Assembly (NCBI RefSeq): GCF_001625215.2
Contig: NC_030385.2
Coordinates: 7,433,135-7,497,134, forward strand
Reading direction: 5' to 3'
Origin: Daucus carota subsp. sativus
Taxonomy: Eukaryota; Streptophyta; Magnoliopsida; Apiales; Apiaceae
Length of the DNA stretch: 64,000 nt
This document shows, one piece after another, positions 31,932 to 43,644 of the stretch. The translations under genes and the position numbers were made by a program. Position 1 is the stretch's first letter; every line of letters starts with the position of its first letter. The notes under the pieces are model-generated. The model made no database searches and had not been told where the DNA came from. It was given only the letters and a program-made list of their open reading frames with translations.

Positions 31932-34610
31932 ATGATTAATTTGGAACTCAAAAACAACGAGCAAGGCAACAATGGGGCGGATACTTGTAATTTTCATAAA
32001 CAGCCACCTATAGCAACCAAAAAGATGGTGCTGACAGATGTTCAAAATGACAACAGGGTACGGAATTATCGAGAAAGTTCATTTCCTATAGATGTGGGAC
32101 CCACTGCAGAGAAAGTTAAGATTTCTGGAACGAAGAGGCTCATACCTGAAATCCCTACAAGCCACCCTTGGCCTCCACTTCCTAATCACACAGCCACAAA
32201 AGAGCATCTCGTGTATACTACTAAGAAATCTGAGTTTGTGCCAATGAATGAAAAAACTGAGAACAGAGACAGAAATATAAGCAGTCCACCTCTGAAGCGT
32301 TTTTGCAGCATGCAGCAAGAAATGCCCCAGAAACAAACTCGGGTGGTAGAGGGTAATTCACATCAGGTTCCTATGTCTTTATCTAATTTTATGGTTCCAA
32401 AGAATATGGTTTCTTACTCAAACCCGTCAGTAGACTCGTTAGCCGCTTCTCTTGCTAATCCTGGTACTGGAGCTGGACCTGCTAAAACTATTTGCCATAA
32501 TGTCACCTCAAATGTAGCACTGCCCTCTGATTCAAAAAGGGTGGAAGACCAGAATATCGGCAAAAAATGGGAAGAGCGTTACATTAATTTACAGAATTAT
32601 TTAAAGATATGTGACAATGAGTCTACTCTCAGAAGCCACATTCAAAGTGAGTTATATTTTATTATATTACTAGCTTACTTAGATCTGTCTCTAGCATAAG
32701 TTATCAATCTCTCAAATTTAATTTTTTATTATTGTACTCTTGACAGATCTTTGTCATCTTTCGCCAGCTGAACTTAGCATGTATGCAGTTGAACTGGAAA
32801 AAAGAGCAATCCAGTTAACAATAGAAGAAGGTATTCTTCCCCTCTTCCTTTGGCTGTGTTGGGAATACATTTATAAATTGCAATGTGTCAGTGTCCAAGT
32901 GCATACTTCCTCTAGGTACGGTGATTGTAAATAGTGCAACATTTTCGTATATAATAAAAAATTTACTGGTGTAAGTGATGCAAGATGGAAGAGAATTTGC
33001 TGAGTATTGTTTTTAACAATAACCTCGAATACCGTGGGTAATTGGGCATAAAATCTAGTTAGGAACTTCAATTTTCTAAGAAAACAAATATGGAATTGAC
33101 CAGAAGACGGGATTACCCATATGTTGTCAGAGTTGTTTATCTATGTAATATGAATGTCTTATAAGAAGGGGTGTTTACAACTGAAAAGGAAACTTGGAAA
33201 AAATAGACTGCCATTTGTTTACTCTTGTGATGCTGGAAATGAACAACTTGATACTAATTATAATCTCCAAAGTAAGTTTGATAAATGCATTAATTATGCG
33301 TAATATTATATATTTTGACACTAGTTTTAATCCTTCATAATCCTAAAACAATATAAATTTTTTCTGAATAAAATTCTAGCAATTTACTAATAATGTGAAC
33401 TTGTGAAGACTTAGATGAAAGCCTATATAAATAAAGTCCTTTTCCATTAGCACTTTAGAAGATTGAACTGGTGTGATGATCTCATCATTACTTGGTACAG
33501 TTTTTCAGTCTAATAATATTGCATGAATTTTGGACACACCTTTCTTCACTGTTATCTTCCATCTCAATTTTTTCATATTGTTATCACTGCCTTAGGTCCA
33601 TATTAAACGCTGATATATCAGCAAATAGATGATGAAAATGCCATACGAAATGATATTGTGCAATATGGGCACTGTGTGCAGAGGCGAGCATTAGTGGCCG
33701 ACTGGCGGTATACCCATGGTACTCTATATATCGTGAACTCTGTAAAAAGAATACATCACAGCCCAGCTCAACTCAGTAGCCCAACCACAATAAGGCCCAA
33801 GAAATAAAGCTCACTTTTTATCAGCTTTCTCCCTTAACTTTAACTTTCACAGTAATGGTAGCAATTTTACCATTAGCTTCTTTTTTTATATCAATAGCAT
33901 ACCTTAATCAAATTATAAGTTTCAAAATTATATTTACTCTGATTATAAGGTTATAGCTTAGTGCTACTGAATTTATAGTTTCTTTTTCTTTCTTCGTTGC
34001 ATAGCATGCATTTTGGCTTCCCCCAAGTTCTTATTTTGACTCTGACTATGTTGTCTGGATGCTTGTTCGGTTTAGCTGTTCCACTGAACTTTTTAATAAC
34101 ATGTGTAGCAGTCAGAAATCTGGGCAGGGGGGGGGGGGGGGGGGAGGGGGTCTGTATTTTGTTTTTCTCAGCAGGCCAACTTTGAACAGGAATTCAGTCT
34201 AAATGCATGATTACAGATTACTTTGAACAGGAATTCAGTCTTTATTGCATGAGTACAGATTAATGCTGTCAATTTATTTCTTATTACAAGTTTTGTTCTT
34301 TTTATTCTCTTTTTGCTAATTATTTCTTATTACAAGTTCTTAGATGCTACAAGGTCAAATACTCTGTTTTTACTCAATCAAAGACTTTTTCCCAAAAAAA
34401 CAGCCAAGTAATGAGGATTTTTATAATGAAGAGAACTTGGAATGATAAACCTAGAAATCATGTTGTTGCATACTTACATCTAGTTTTAATCTTTACTTCA
34501 CTGCAGGAAAAGAGTTTCACCGAATGAAGGCACTTAAAATCTTGGAGAAATCTGCTGCTAGTACTATAAATGCATCACAAAAGAGTGAACCATCCCCATC
34601 CAAGAAATGA
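31932..34610 (+). CDS. Conserved plant protein of unknown function, 4 exons (first non-coding)
   Basis: Coding exons 31932-32646, 32747-32830 and 34507-34610 join in phase to give 300 residues. The function is not known. Residues 1-205 are low-complexity and probably disordered (basic and Ser/Pro/Asn rich; a KRLIPEIPTSHPWPPLP block near 70-85; a likely nuclear signal PPLKRF near 117). The C-terminal 85 residues look structured: WEERYINLQNYLK, LSPAELSMYAVELEKRAIQL, then EGKEFHRMKALKIL. This helical module recurs in plant proteins of unknown role that I cannot name with certainty. A C/T-rich leader (from about 29990) with a donor near 30075 and an acceptor at 31911 suggests a 1.8-kb 5' UTR intron. 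A nuclear role is only inferred. Confidence 0.8.
34127..34150. repeat. Poly-G run in an intron
   Basis: Eighteen G, one A and five G in a row (34127-34150), in the last intron of the preceding gene. The tract could form a G-quadruplex. Length errors are common in such runs, so the exact count is uncertain. Confidence 0.85.
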
Positions 34611-35525
34611 AGATTGGCTGGTAGTATGCTATGCTGCTTCCATGAAGAATGGTTTCTTCTACCATAATACTCTGGTTTTTAGACTCAGTTGCTATTTTAT
34701 TTGTATCATCCATTCAGCATTCACCACCACCTTGTTCTTTTAAGCAAACAAAAGATTTAAAACGTTTTTGGGAACTTGGATTTTCGTTTGCTGTTCTAGA
34801 TATGATCAAATGATATCTTTTGGATTTTTTTTTTTTTGAATTCCAGAACATTCAAATACTATTATAAACTTGATAATTTAAAATGATATCCTAATCATGT
34901 CAGTTGAAATGAATTACAACTTCTAAAACACATTTTATGGTATAACACAGGAGAAATCTGAATGATAGATATCTAACCCAGGTTCTCTATTTACACCAAT
35001 AAATTGGTCTGAATAGCTTTAAAAAGAGATAAAAACTTACTGGTTTCAATATTTTCTTTCAAAAAGACTCAGTTTCTGTATAAACAGAACACTGAGCTTC
35101 ACAAAAGATCACTGTATAACAGATACCTCGTGAATAAATAAATACATGGTCTCAAATACCAAATCTCTTTTTTTTGTGCCAAGTAAACTTTCGAAATTAT
35201 ATCACTCATAAGATAAAATGTAAAATAAAATATAAGTAAATGAAATACCAGATAACTATTTCAATGACAAGATCTGTGGTTGGCCGGCTTAATCGAATGT
35301 TTGTCTCCGATCAAAAAAACAGGAAAAGAACATGCGTCCATATAGAGTTTGTTCTTGACAAACTGAAATGAGTGGCTACCCGATTTTATTTCTCAGCCAA
35401 GACCCTCTTGTATAAATTACATTCCACAAAACACACAACAATGATATGCACGTTTTATCAAAAATAACTAGTTTCTTTTTTCCAGAATTTTGATTTGTTT
35501 TACTCTGTAACTAATCTCTCCAACA
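34611..35525. other. Spacer: 3' flank of the unknown gene and promoter of the first catalase
   Basis: AT-rich DNA with no other gene recognised. The part just before 35526 should hold the catalase 5' UTR and promoter. No clear TATA box could be singled out. Confidence 0.4.
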
Positions 35526-38100
35526 ATGGATCCAGAAAAGGTATGTAAATGTTCAGTTTAGCTCTCGAGTTCTGGTCTTTCGATGCTGATATTAGTGTGT
35601 GACATGCACATTGGTCTAATGCATTTTGTATTATTAATGCTGCAGGATCGCCCTTCAAGTACACATGATTCTGCTCACTGGACAACGAATGCAGGAGCTC
35701 CGGTTTGGAACAATAATAACTCTCTCACTGTCGGAGCCAAAGGTATCCTTTTCTTGATCCTCATGAGATTAGAAAGGTCCTTGTAAGTTGTAAGTCCTCC
35801 CATGCATTCATATGTTCTTGATTCTCTGTTTTGTTTGACAGGTCCAATCCTCTTGGAGGATTACCATCTAGTAGAGAAAATTGCTAATTTTGATAGGGAG
35901 CGGATCCCTGAAAGAGCTGTCCATGCTAGGGGTGCTAGTGCAAAGGGTTACTTTGAGGTCACCCATGATGTTACTGATTTAACATGTGCTGATTTTCTTC
36001 GAGAAAAAGGTGTCCAGACACCTATAATTGTTCGGTTCTCTACTGTTGTCCATGAGCGTGGAAGTCCTGAAAGCCTTAGAGATCCTCGAGGTTTTGCAGT
36101 GAAGTTCTACACCAGAGAGGTGAGATTTTTTTTTTCCTAGATGAATTTTAGGCAAGATGGTTATAAATTTAATTCTGTGGTTAAGTTGTTTGGACATTGA
36201 CAAAATCGGGTAAATAATTCAAGGACTTGAGAGCTTGACTGAAGTCCTGATTGATTTTGCATATATTATTAGGTGAATTTTGTACTCTTAGCATGTCTTG
36301 AGAAAATTTACTTGCTAGGAGTTGAATTTACACAAAACTATCACTTTTCTAACTTCTGGAGACCTTCTGTGTTGCCGTAGCTGAAGAAGCTTATTAAGTA
36401 TCAACTTAGCTTCCTTGTATTCCTGTAATACACAAAGAAGATTTTACTTCTATGTTCTTGTATTCAAAATTTGTCAAGTTTTTCCATTTTTGTCTTTCAT
36501 ATATTTGTCTGTTTTTGTGTGGACTCAGGGTAATTTTGATATGGTGGGAAACAATATGCCTGTGTTTTTCGTACGTGATGGGATCAAATTCCCAGACATG
36601 GTTCATGCTTTTAAACCCAATCCGAAGACTAACCAGCAAGAAAAGTGGAGAATCATGGACTTCTTTTCCCACGTGCCCGAGAGTTTGCACATGTTTACCT
36701 TTCTCCTGGATGACGTAGGTATTCCACAAGATTACAGGCACATGGAAGGATTTGGAGTTAACACGTTCAGCCTTTTTAACAAGGCTGGGGATGCACACCT
36801 AGTCAAATTTCACTGGAAACCAAAATGTGGAGTGAAGTGCTTGTTACCCGAGGAAGCCATTAAGGTAGGAGGAACTTGTCACAGTCATGCCACCAAAGAT
36901 CTCTATGACTCAATTGAAGCAGGAGAATTTCCAGAGTGGGAACTTCTTATGCAAGTTATGGATCCTGAACAAGAAGACAAGCTTGATTTTGATCCACTCG
37001 ATGTGACAAAGACTTGGCCTGAGGACAAGTTCCCCTTGAAGCCAGTGGGACGCATGGTGTTGAACAAGAATATTGATAACTTTTTTGCAGAAAATGAACA
37101 GCTGGCGTTCTGCCCTGCTATTGTCGTTCCTGGTATCTATTATTCAGATGATAAGCTTCTTCAAACCCGAATATTTTCATATCCTGATGCTCAGAGGTAC
37201 CGTCTTGGGCCAAACTATCTACAGCTTCCTGTCAATGCTCCCAGGAATGCTCATCACAACAATCACCATGATGGTAAAATGAATTTTATGCACAGGAATG
37301 AAGAGGTACATATTTCCCGGCTTTTAGCAAAAAGAACATAGACTATAAATTTATTGCTTCTTAGATAGCCACCTGTAGGAGATTAAACATGCTCCCCTTC
37401 TATATGGCATTCTCTCTTTCAGGTCAATTACTTCCCATCTAAGTTTGATCCAGTACAGCACGCTGATAAGTACCCCATGCCTAAATCTGTTGTGAAAGGA
37501 ATCCGTGAAAAGGTAAGTCATGTTTACTTACCATTGCTCTGCTTTTGATCTTGTAGAACTTCAAATAAAAACTGCCCGAGTCAAATGATCAATACTAAGA
37601 TGTTCATGAAATTTTCAATGGTGGAATACGTTCTGTCATTATCTAAGCTAGCATGCAAATACATGATACTTTAAATAAGCTTAGTATATGACAACTTCTC
37701 TGTTAATACAGTGTGTGATCGAAAAAGAGAACAACTTCTCACAGGCAGGAGAAAGATACCGATCATTTGCTCAAGACAGGTATACTTGGCTCATGCTTAC
37801 ATGCTAGAGATTATGTAAATGAATCACTAACTTACTCTACTGAACCTGTACCTTTTCCAGGAAAGAACGATTCATCAACATGGTGGTTGATTTTTTGTCT
37901 GCTCCACGCGTTACTGATGAGATTCGCAAGATATGGATCTCAAACTGGTCCCAGGTTTGATTCCTACACTTTCATCCAAGTTTTCCTATAAATTTAACAA
38001 AAGATAAGTAAAAGAGTTTAAGAGTTTACAAAACTTTATTCTGCAGGCTGATGAGTCTCTCGGTAAGGAGGTAGCATCCCGCCTCAAAATGAGCAGTTGA
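35526..38100 (+). CDS. CAT: Catalase, first tandem copy, 8 exons
   Basis: Haem enzyme of peroxisomes that breaks down hydrogen peroxide. Exons 35526-35540, 35646-35742, 35842-36119, 36529-37305, 37423-37512, 37712-37779, 37861-37954 and 38047-38100 join to 490 residues (usual length 492). The active-site His65 (AVHARG), Asn138 (GNNMPVFF) and haem-ligand Tyr348 (RIFSY) are all in place. Seven introns is the ancestral plant catalase layout. The C-terminus ends SRLKMSS, unlike the NVKPSI-type end common in plants. REKGVQTP replaces the usual RAPGVQTP near residue 100. The next gene is a tandem duplicate with identical exon phases and almost identical exon sizes. Which catalase subclass it belongs to needs a tree. 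Confidence 0.95.
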
Positions 38101-38738
38101 ACCTGATATCAGGAGGCGCTCTCGGTATAGATTAATAAGAGGATTAGACAAAATAAACTGTTGTGTGGAGTTCAACGTAGAACACTTTTCAGATTATTTG
38201 TACTGTGAGACTACAGTTCTCTGCTCCAGTATTTGGAGTTTTTGAATAATCTGTTACAGATATTCTGTTTTCCTGGTTTGTAAAAGGAATAATGGCTTTG
38301 CCTTTACACTATGATTCAATAAAACCAGTGATTATGATTTTCTTTCGTTTTTGAATTGAGATTGATGTTCTGGACTTTTTACCACTGTATAATCAAATAT
38401 GTTTCATTTCAAAAAATATAAACAAGTAACAGAGATCCATTTATATACTACTGGCAACTCTTTATTAATTATTATGTTTTATCATGTTAATATAATAACT
38501 AGCTAAAAATATGAAAATGAATATTTATGCCAAATTTCCAAAGGAAGTAACAAATTTGAACCACAGGCTTATTATGACCCTTATTCTTAGGACCTAAACT
38601 ATACACTTTCAACTAAAAGGACTAAAACTAAGGGATCATTAAATAAATATTCATTGGGCAATCATTTATAATTTCCCTCAATCTTTCATCACTCATTCTC
38701 ATTCATATAATTTGCTCTGTAATTTGTCTCCTTGACAA
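38101..38738. other. Spacer between the two catalase genes
   Basis: 3' UTR of the first catalase gene (an AATAAAA-like word near 38318) and promoter of the second. No other gene is recognised. Confidence 0.45.
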
Positions 38739-41700
38739 ATGGATCCAAACAAGGTAACCAACACATGTTCATACTTTTTATCTTTACTGTTTTCTTCTTT
38801 TGGTATTGCATGCAGCATTCTGTTTTTATTTGATGTGAAAAATGGGGATTTAAATGTAGCATTCTTTTTAGAGATATAACATAAGATGATCCCCGATATC
38901 CTACTGGGTGTTTAGATTGTTAATGAGAGTGAGTATGTAACGAATGTGATGTAGATGGAGGATCAGGGCCCTAGGCTGCAGCTGGTGCCTATGCCTGATG
39001 GCCCTGGAGCCGGCTCCGGGTGGGATTTAAAATCTCATATATTATGTGGGAATGCAATATCCGTTGACACGTGGGAAAAAGGTTCCTTTTTCATTTGACT
39101 GGATTGAAATATCATGATCCCATTATTCGATTATTAGGCTGGTCAGTCTAAGTGTCTAACATGTTACTATGAGACTTCAATTTAATATGGTCCATTTATT
39201 GTTATGATTTTTCCCCCAGATATCTATGATCTCGTATGAGTAGAGTATCTAATTTTCTCATATCTAAGCAAGGGGCTTTCTGTAATGAGCTAGTGAACAA
39301 TTTGGTTTTCAGGAAACTGCTTGCTATTAACTGTTTTTAAAAATATATATATCTGGAATTGTTATACCAGCATGTTAAGGAAATAGTTCTTGTTTAAGAA
39401 TTGTAAGAAGCAAGATCGGAATTTCGTACTCAGAAAGCAACCTAGCAAATATGCTTCCTCTGCTGGTAATGAGAGATTAAGTGTTCAAGCCTCGGTGAAG
39501 GCTGCGTGCTTGGGAATTTATATGATTGTCTCTTGTCCTTTTTGTTCATACCTACGCTGTGTTTACTTGAATGAAATGAAATGAATGGAGAATAAAATGA
39601 AATTGTACTCTAATTTGTGATCAGATAAAATGTCTATAATTTTCATTACTTCAGTCCTTCCATTCCAAACTATTTGAACTAGAATTTTTTCTTTAAAATG
39701 TTTTAAAGAGGCGGAGGATCAAGTTTACGCATGTGTGGATATTTAAATAAAGGTTTTCAATGTTATATATGACCATTAAGAAGCACCTTATTCTCATCTG
39801 TAACTGCAATTTATCTTTCTGAACTCTTTGTACATTACTACAATCTGTCGAAATGTTAACACACTGAGTTCTGTTAACATTTTTTTATCCTATTTTTTTA
39901 ATTTAAAAAAAATGGAGTTTAGGACCAGTAAATCAATGAATAAAGTGTGGACACACACTTGTCTCATTTTGTATACATGATGCAGCATCGACCTTCAAGT
40001 GCCTTTGATTCTTCTTACTGGACAACGAATGCAGGAGCTCCAGTTTGGAACAATAATTCATCTCTGACTGTGGGATCCAGAGGTATTATTTTCTTGCCAA
40101 CATTTTACTTTCCATTGTACTAATCTCTATACGCTTCTGCATTAAGACTTTATCAAGTTTATAAACTTCCTCAGACACATGCTCCCGACATCCTGATGGC
40201 TAATTTTTTTTAATGTCTTAGTAATGTTGAGGTTATTTTACTCATGTTTGCAGTGTAAGTTACAAGCATATATAGATTTTTTGTGTATGCTGGTATGTGG
40301 TTCCAATCATATGAACTTCTGTTTGGTTTGACAGGTCCAATCCTCCTGGAGGATTATCATTTAGTGGAGAAAATTGCTAATTTTGATAGGGAGCGAATCC
40401 CTGAAAGGGTTGTCCATGCCAGGGGTGCTAGTGCAAAGGGATTCTTTGAGGTCACCCACGATATTGCTCATTTAACATGTGCTGATTTTCTTCGAGCTCC
40501 AGGTGTCCAGACACCTGTAATTGTTCGTTTCTCCACTGTTGTCCACGAACGTGGAAGTCCTGAAAGCCTTAGGGATCCTCGAGGTTTTTCAGTGAAGTTC
40601 TACACCAGAGAAGTAAGAGTTTTTCCTTGATAAGTTAAAGTCAAGAATGATTTACTATTTTCTGTGAAGAATGATATGTGGGCATCTTTCTCGGAGTTGT
40701 ATTCACACAACACTATCCACTTATCTAACTCATGGAGGGTTTCAGACTCTTAGTGTTGCCAACTTTGCTTCCCTAGTAGTTAGTATTGCATTAATATCTC
40801 AAGCCAAGTAAAGTTGTTACTTCTATTTTCTTTGTGTATTCAAATTTATCAAGTTTTCCCTCATATGATATTCATATCTTTCACATTTTTTATGTGGATT
40901 CAGGGTAACTTTGATATGGTGGGAAACAATATGCCAGTATTTTTTGTGCGCGATGGGATTAAATTTCCTGACATGGTCCATGCTTTTAAACCCAATCCAA
41001 AATCTAACGTTCAAGAGAAGTGGAGGATCATGGACTTCTTTTCCCACCTCCCGGAGAGTCTGCACATGTTTACATTTCTCCTGGATGACCTAGGCATTCC
41101 ACAAGATTACAGGCACATGGAAGGTTTTGGAGTGAACGCTTACACCTTTCTTAATAAGGCCGGGAAAGAATACCTAATCAAGTTTCATTGGAAGCCTACC
41201 TGTGGAGTAAAGTGTTTGTCACCCGCAGAAGCCATCAAGGTAGGAGGAGCTAATCATAGCCATGCCACAAAAGATCTCTATGACTCAATCGGGGCAGGAA
41301 ATTTTCCAGAGTGGAAGCTCTTTATCCAAGTTATGGACCCTGATCACCAAGACAAATTTGATTTTGATCCTCTTGATGTAACAAAGACCTGGCCCGAGGA
41401 CATAATGCCCCTGCAGCCAGTGGGCCGGTTGGTCTTGAACAGGAATATAGACAACTTCTTTGGAGAAAATGAGCAGATAGCATTCTGCCCTGCTATCGTC
41501 GTTCCTGGTGTCTATTATTCCAATGATAAACTACTTCAGAGTCGGATATTCTCATATGCTGATGCTCAGAGGCACCGTCTTGGACCAAACTATCTACAAC
41601 TTCCTGTAAATGCTCCCAAGTCCCCACACCATAACAATCACCATGATGGCCTCATGAATTTTATGCACAGGGACGAGGAGGTACAGTATTACCTCGCCTT

Positions 41701-42465
41701 TTTACAGAAATGACCGCTGACTTTATGTTTTCTGAGCCACCTGTTATAACTTCAAATATGGCCTCTTCCAGGTCAATTACTTCCCATCCAGGTTTGATCC
41801 AGTGCGCCACGCTGAGAAGTACCCTATTCCTGATTCTGTGGTGTCAGGAAGGCGTGATAAGGTTTCTGATGTTTCCATACCTTTATTTGTGCTTCCTTTA
41901 ATAGCGTAGAACTTTTAATATCAAGGCGAGTTAAATGATAATGCAGTGTGTGATTGATAAAGAGAACAACTTCAAGCAGCCAGGAGAAAGATACCGATCC
42001 TTTTCACCAGACAGGTATTCTTTCCTCTTAACGTGCTAGACTTTATGAATAAGAATGGCGTATAACAAATTTGCCATTCTTGTAATTCCCAGGCAGGACC
42101 GGTTTATCAGTGTAGTGGTTGATTTTTTGTCTGATCCGCGTGTTACTCATGAAATTCGCATCATATGGATCTCATACTGGTCCCAGGTTTAATTCCTTCC
42201 CGTCGCAAATGTTCCTGTAATTATAATACAAGATGATTTTTTTGACAATTTAGATTTACATGTCTTACAAAATAATATCTGTTCTAATACTTCTCGGGAT
42301 GAGTCACAGTCGAACCCGGGTGTCACGGGACAACAGAGGATAAACCCACCACTTGGCCTCCAACGCAAGATGATTTAATTCGGTGCTTTTTGATATATGC
42401 TGCAGGTTGATAAATCTCTTGGTCAGAAGGTAGCATCCCTCCTGCATGTGAAGCCCAACATTTGA
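38739..42465 (+). CDS. CAT: Catalase, second tandem copy, 8 exons
   Basis: Exons 38739-38753, 39986-40082, 40335-40612, 40904-41680, 41772-41861, 41947-42014, 42093-42186 and 42406-42465 join to 492 residues, the standard plant catalase length. His65 (VVHARG), Asn138 and Tyr348 (RIFSY) are present, so it should be an active haem catalase in peroxisomes. Exon sizes are the same as in the upstream copy except for the last exon (60 against 54 bp). The intron before exon 4 is also partly alignable, so the pair arose by tandem duplication and has since diverged. The C-terminus ends HVKPNI, close to the common plant form. The first intron (1.2 kb) is much longer than in the first copy and seems to hold repeat insertions (38900-39060 and 39540-39680). 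Confidence 0.95.
42290..42361 (-). mobile_element. tRNA-like SINE fragment in a catalase intron
   Basis: On the minus strand GGCCAAGTGGT resembles a tRNA A box, and GGGTTCGACT about 35 bases later resembles a B box, as in tRNA-derived SINE heads. It lacks the paired arms of a real tRNA. It lies in the last intron of the second catalase gene. Confidence 0.4.
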
Positions 42466-43644
42466 AGCTGATGTTTGGAGCCATAGCTTGGACAAAGTCA
42501 TCGGACTGAACAACTTATGTATAGAGCCTAAGCAAGTAGCATTTCTGTGATCAAAGTCTTCATTGATTAAATAATTTGTTTATTCACATCCATTAATCTG
42601 AGACGCTGTCCGGATTAATAAGTGAAGTTCTCTGCTCTGGTAGTTCCCGGAGATTCTGTATCAACTCTTCTCTCGGTTTGCTAATAAAATAGGGGTTTTA
42701 CAATTTGGTTGTATGAAACAACATTGTATGTGCTTATGTGTTTTCGTTAAATTTAGTTATCGAATAAATCGTGCAAAAAGTGAGAGGGTCGCATAAAATT
42801 GAGGTTAGTTATAAATTCATCATCCAAGTCACTCAATACTATCAAGTATGTTGGTGATATTATTTGACTGACTAAATGAATTAGTGATATGTTATAGTTA
42901 CCAACTTAGATTCATTCAAATTTTTGATAGAAAACTTAATGAATGGATCACGAGATTGACGTTGCAGGTGCATTGTGATTACTGATTAGTTAGATATTGA
43001 ACACATAAAGCTGAAAATACATAATATAAATATTGAACAAATAAAACTGAAAATACATAATACGTACGTTAACAGTAATTAGGTTTTTTAACAGATATAC
43101 AAACTATAAACATAATTATAAACGGTTTTGTTTTCTATCAAAATGTTTTTATTTTTACTGACAAAAAAATTTTAATTTTACTTTTGTTTGTCCAATATCT
43201 GACTTAGCCACATTACACGACATATCACGTCATGGTCAGTGTACCACATTACGACATATCGAGGTCATGACCAGTGCTTTAAGTTTTTTGTCCCTATTGT
43301 GAAGTTAATTGTAATGACCTAATTGATATTATTAATTATTTTGCAAAAAACTCTCTAAACTTGGATATTTGTTAAAAACCCTAGTACTTTTAAAATTTTA
43401 AAGAATCATTATTTATCGCTGCGTTAAACCTCTATGTTGAAAATACTTATTAGTACTTGTTCGTAAGGGTGCAAGTTGAGGATGAGATCTGCTTAAGCAG
43501 AGTATAAGATCAAAAAATCAAGTTTCCTTCTCTTTTATGGCATGTACAGCTATAAGGGCCTTGAACTCATTTTGCAGGCGACCTATAGATTTTATTTTTA
43601 TTGATATGGTCGTATATAGACAAACATATATGGCTAAGAAAGTT
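42466..43644. other. Spacer between catalase and kinase genes
   Basis: The catalase 3' UTR lies at the left. The convergent kinase gene contributes its 3' flank at the right. AT-rich, with a repeated CATTACACGACATATC / CATTACGACATATCGAGGTCAT pair (43210-43270). No gene is recognised. Confidence 0.45.

Noticed and set aside
40823-41065. Minus-strand frame inside catalase exon 4
   Set aside because: The same antisense frame appears in both catalase copies (also at 36406-36798) because the coding strand is conserved. It is a shadow.
42290-42361. Functional tRNA gene
   Set aside because: No acceptor stem or consistent cloverleaf can be drawn. Only the box-like words are present.
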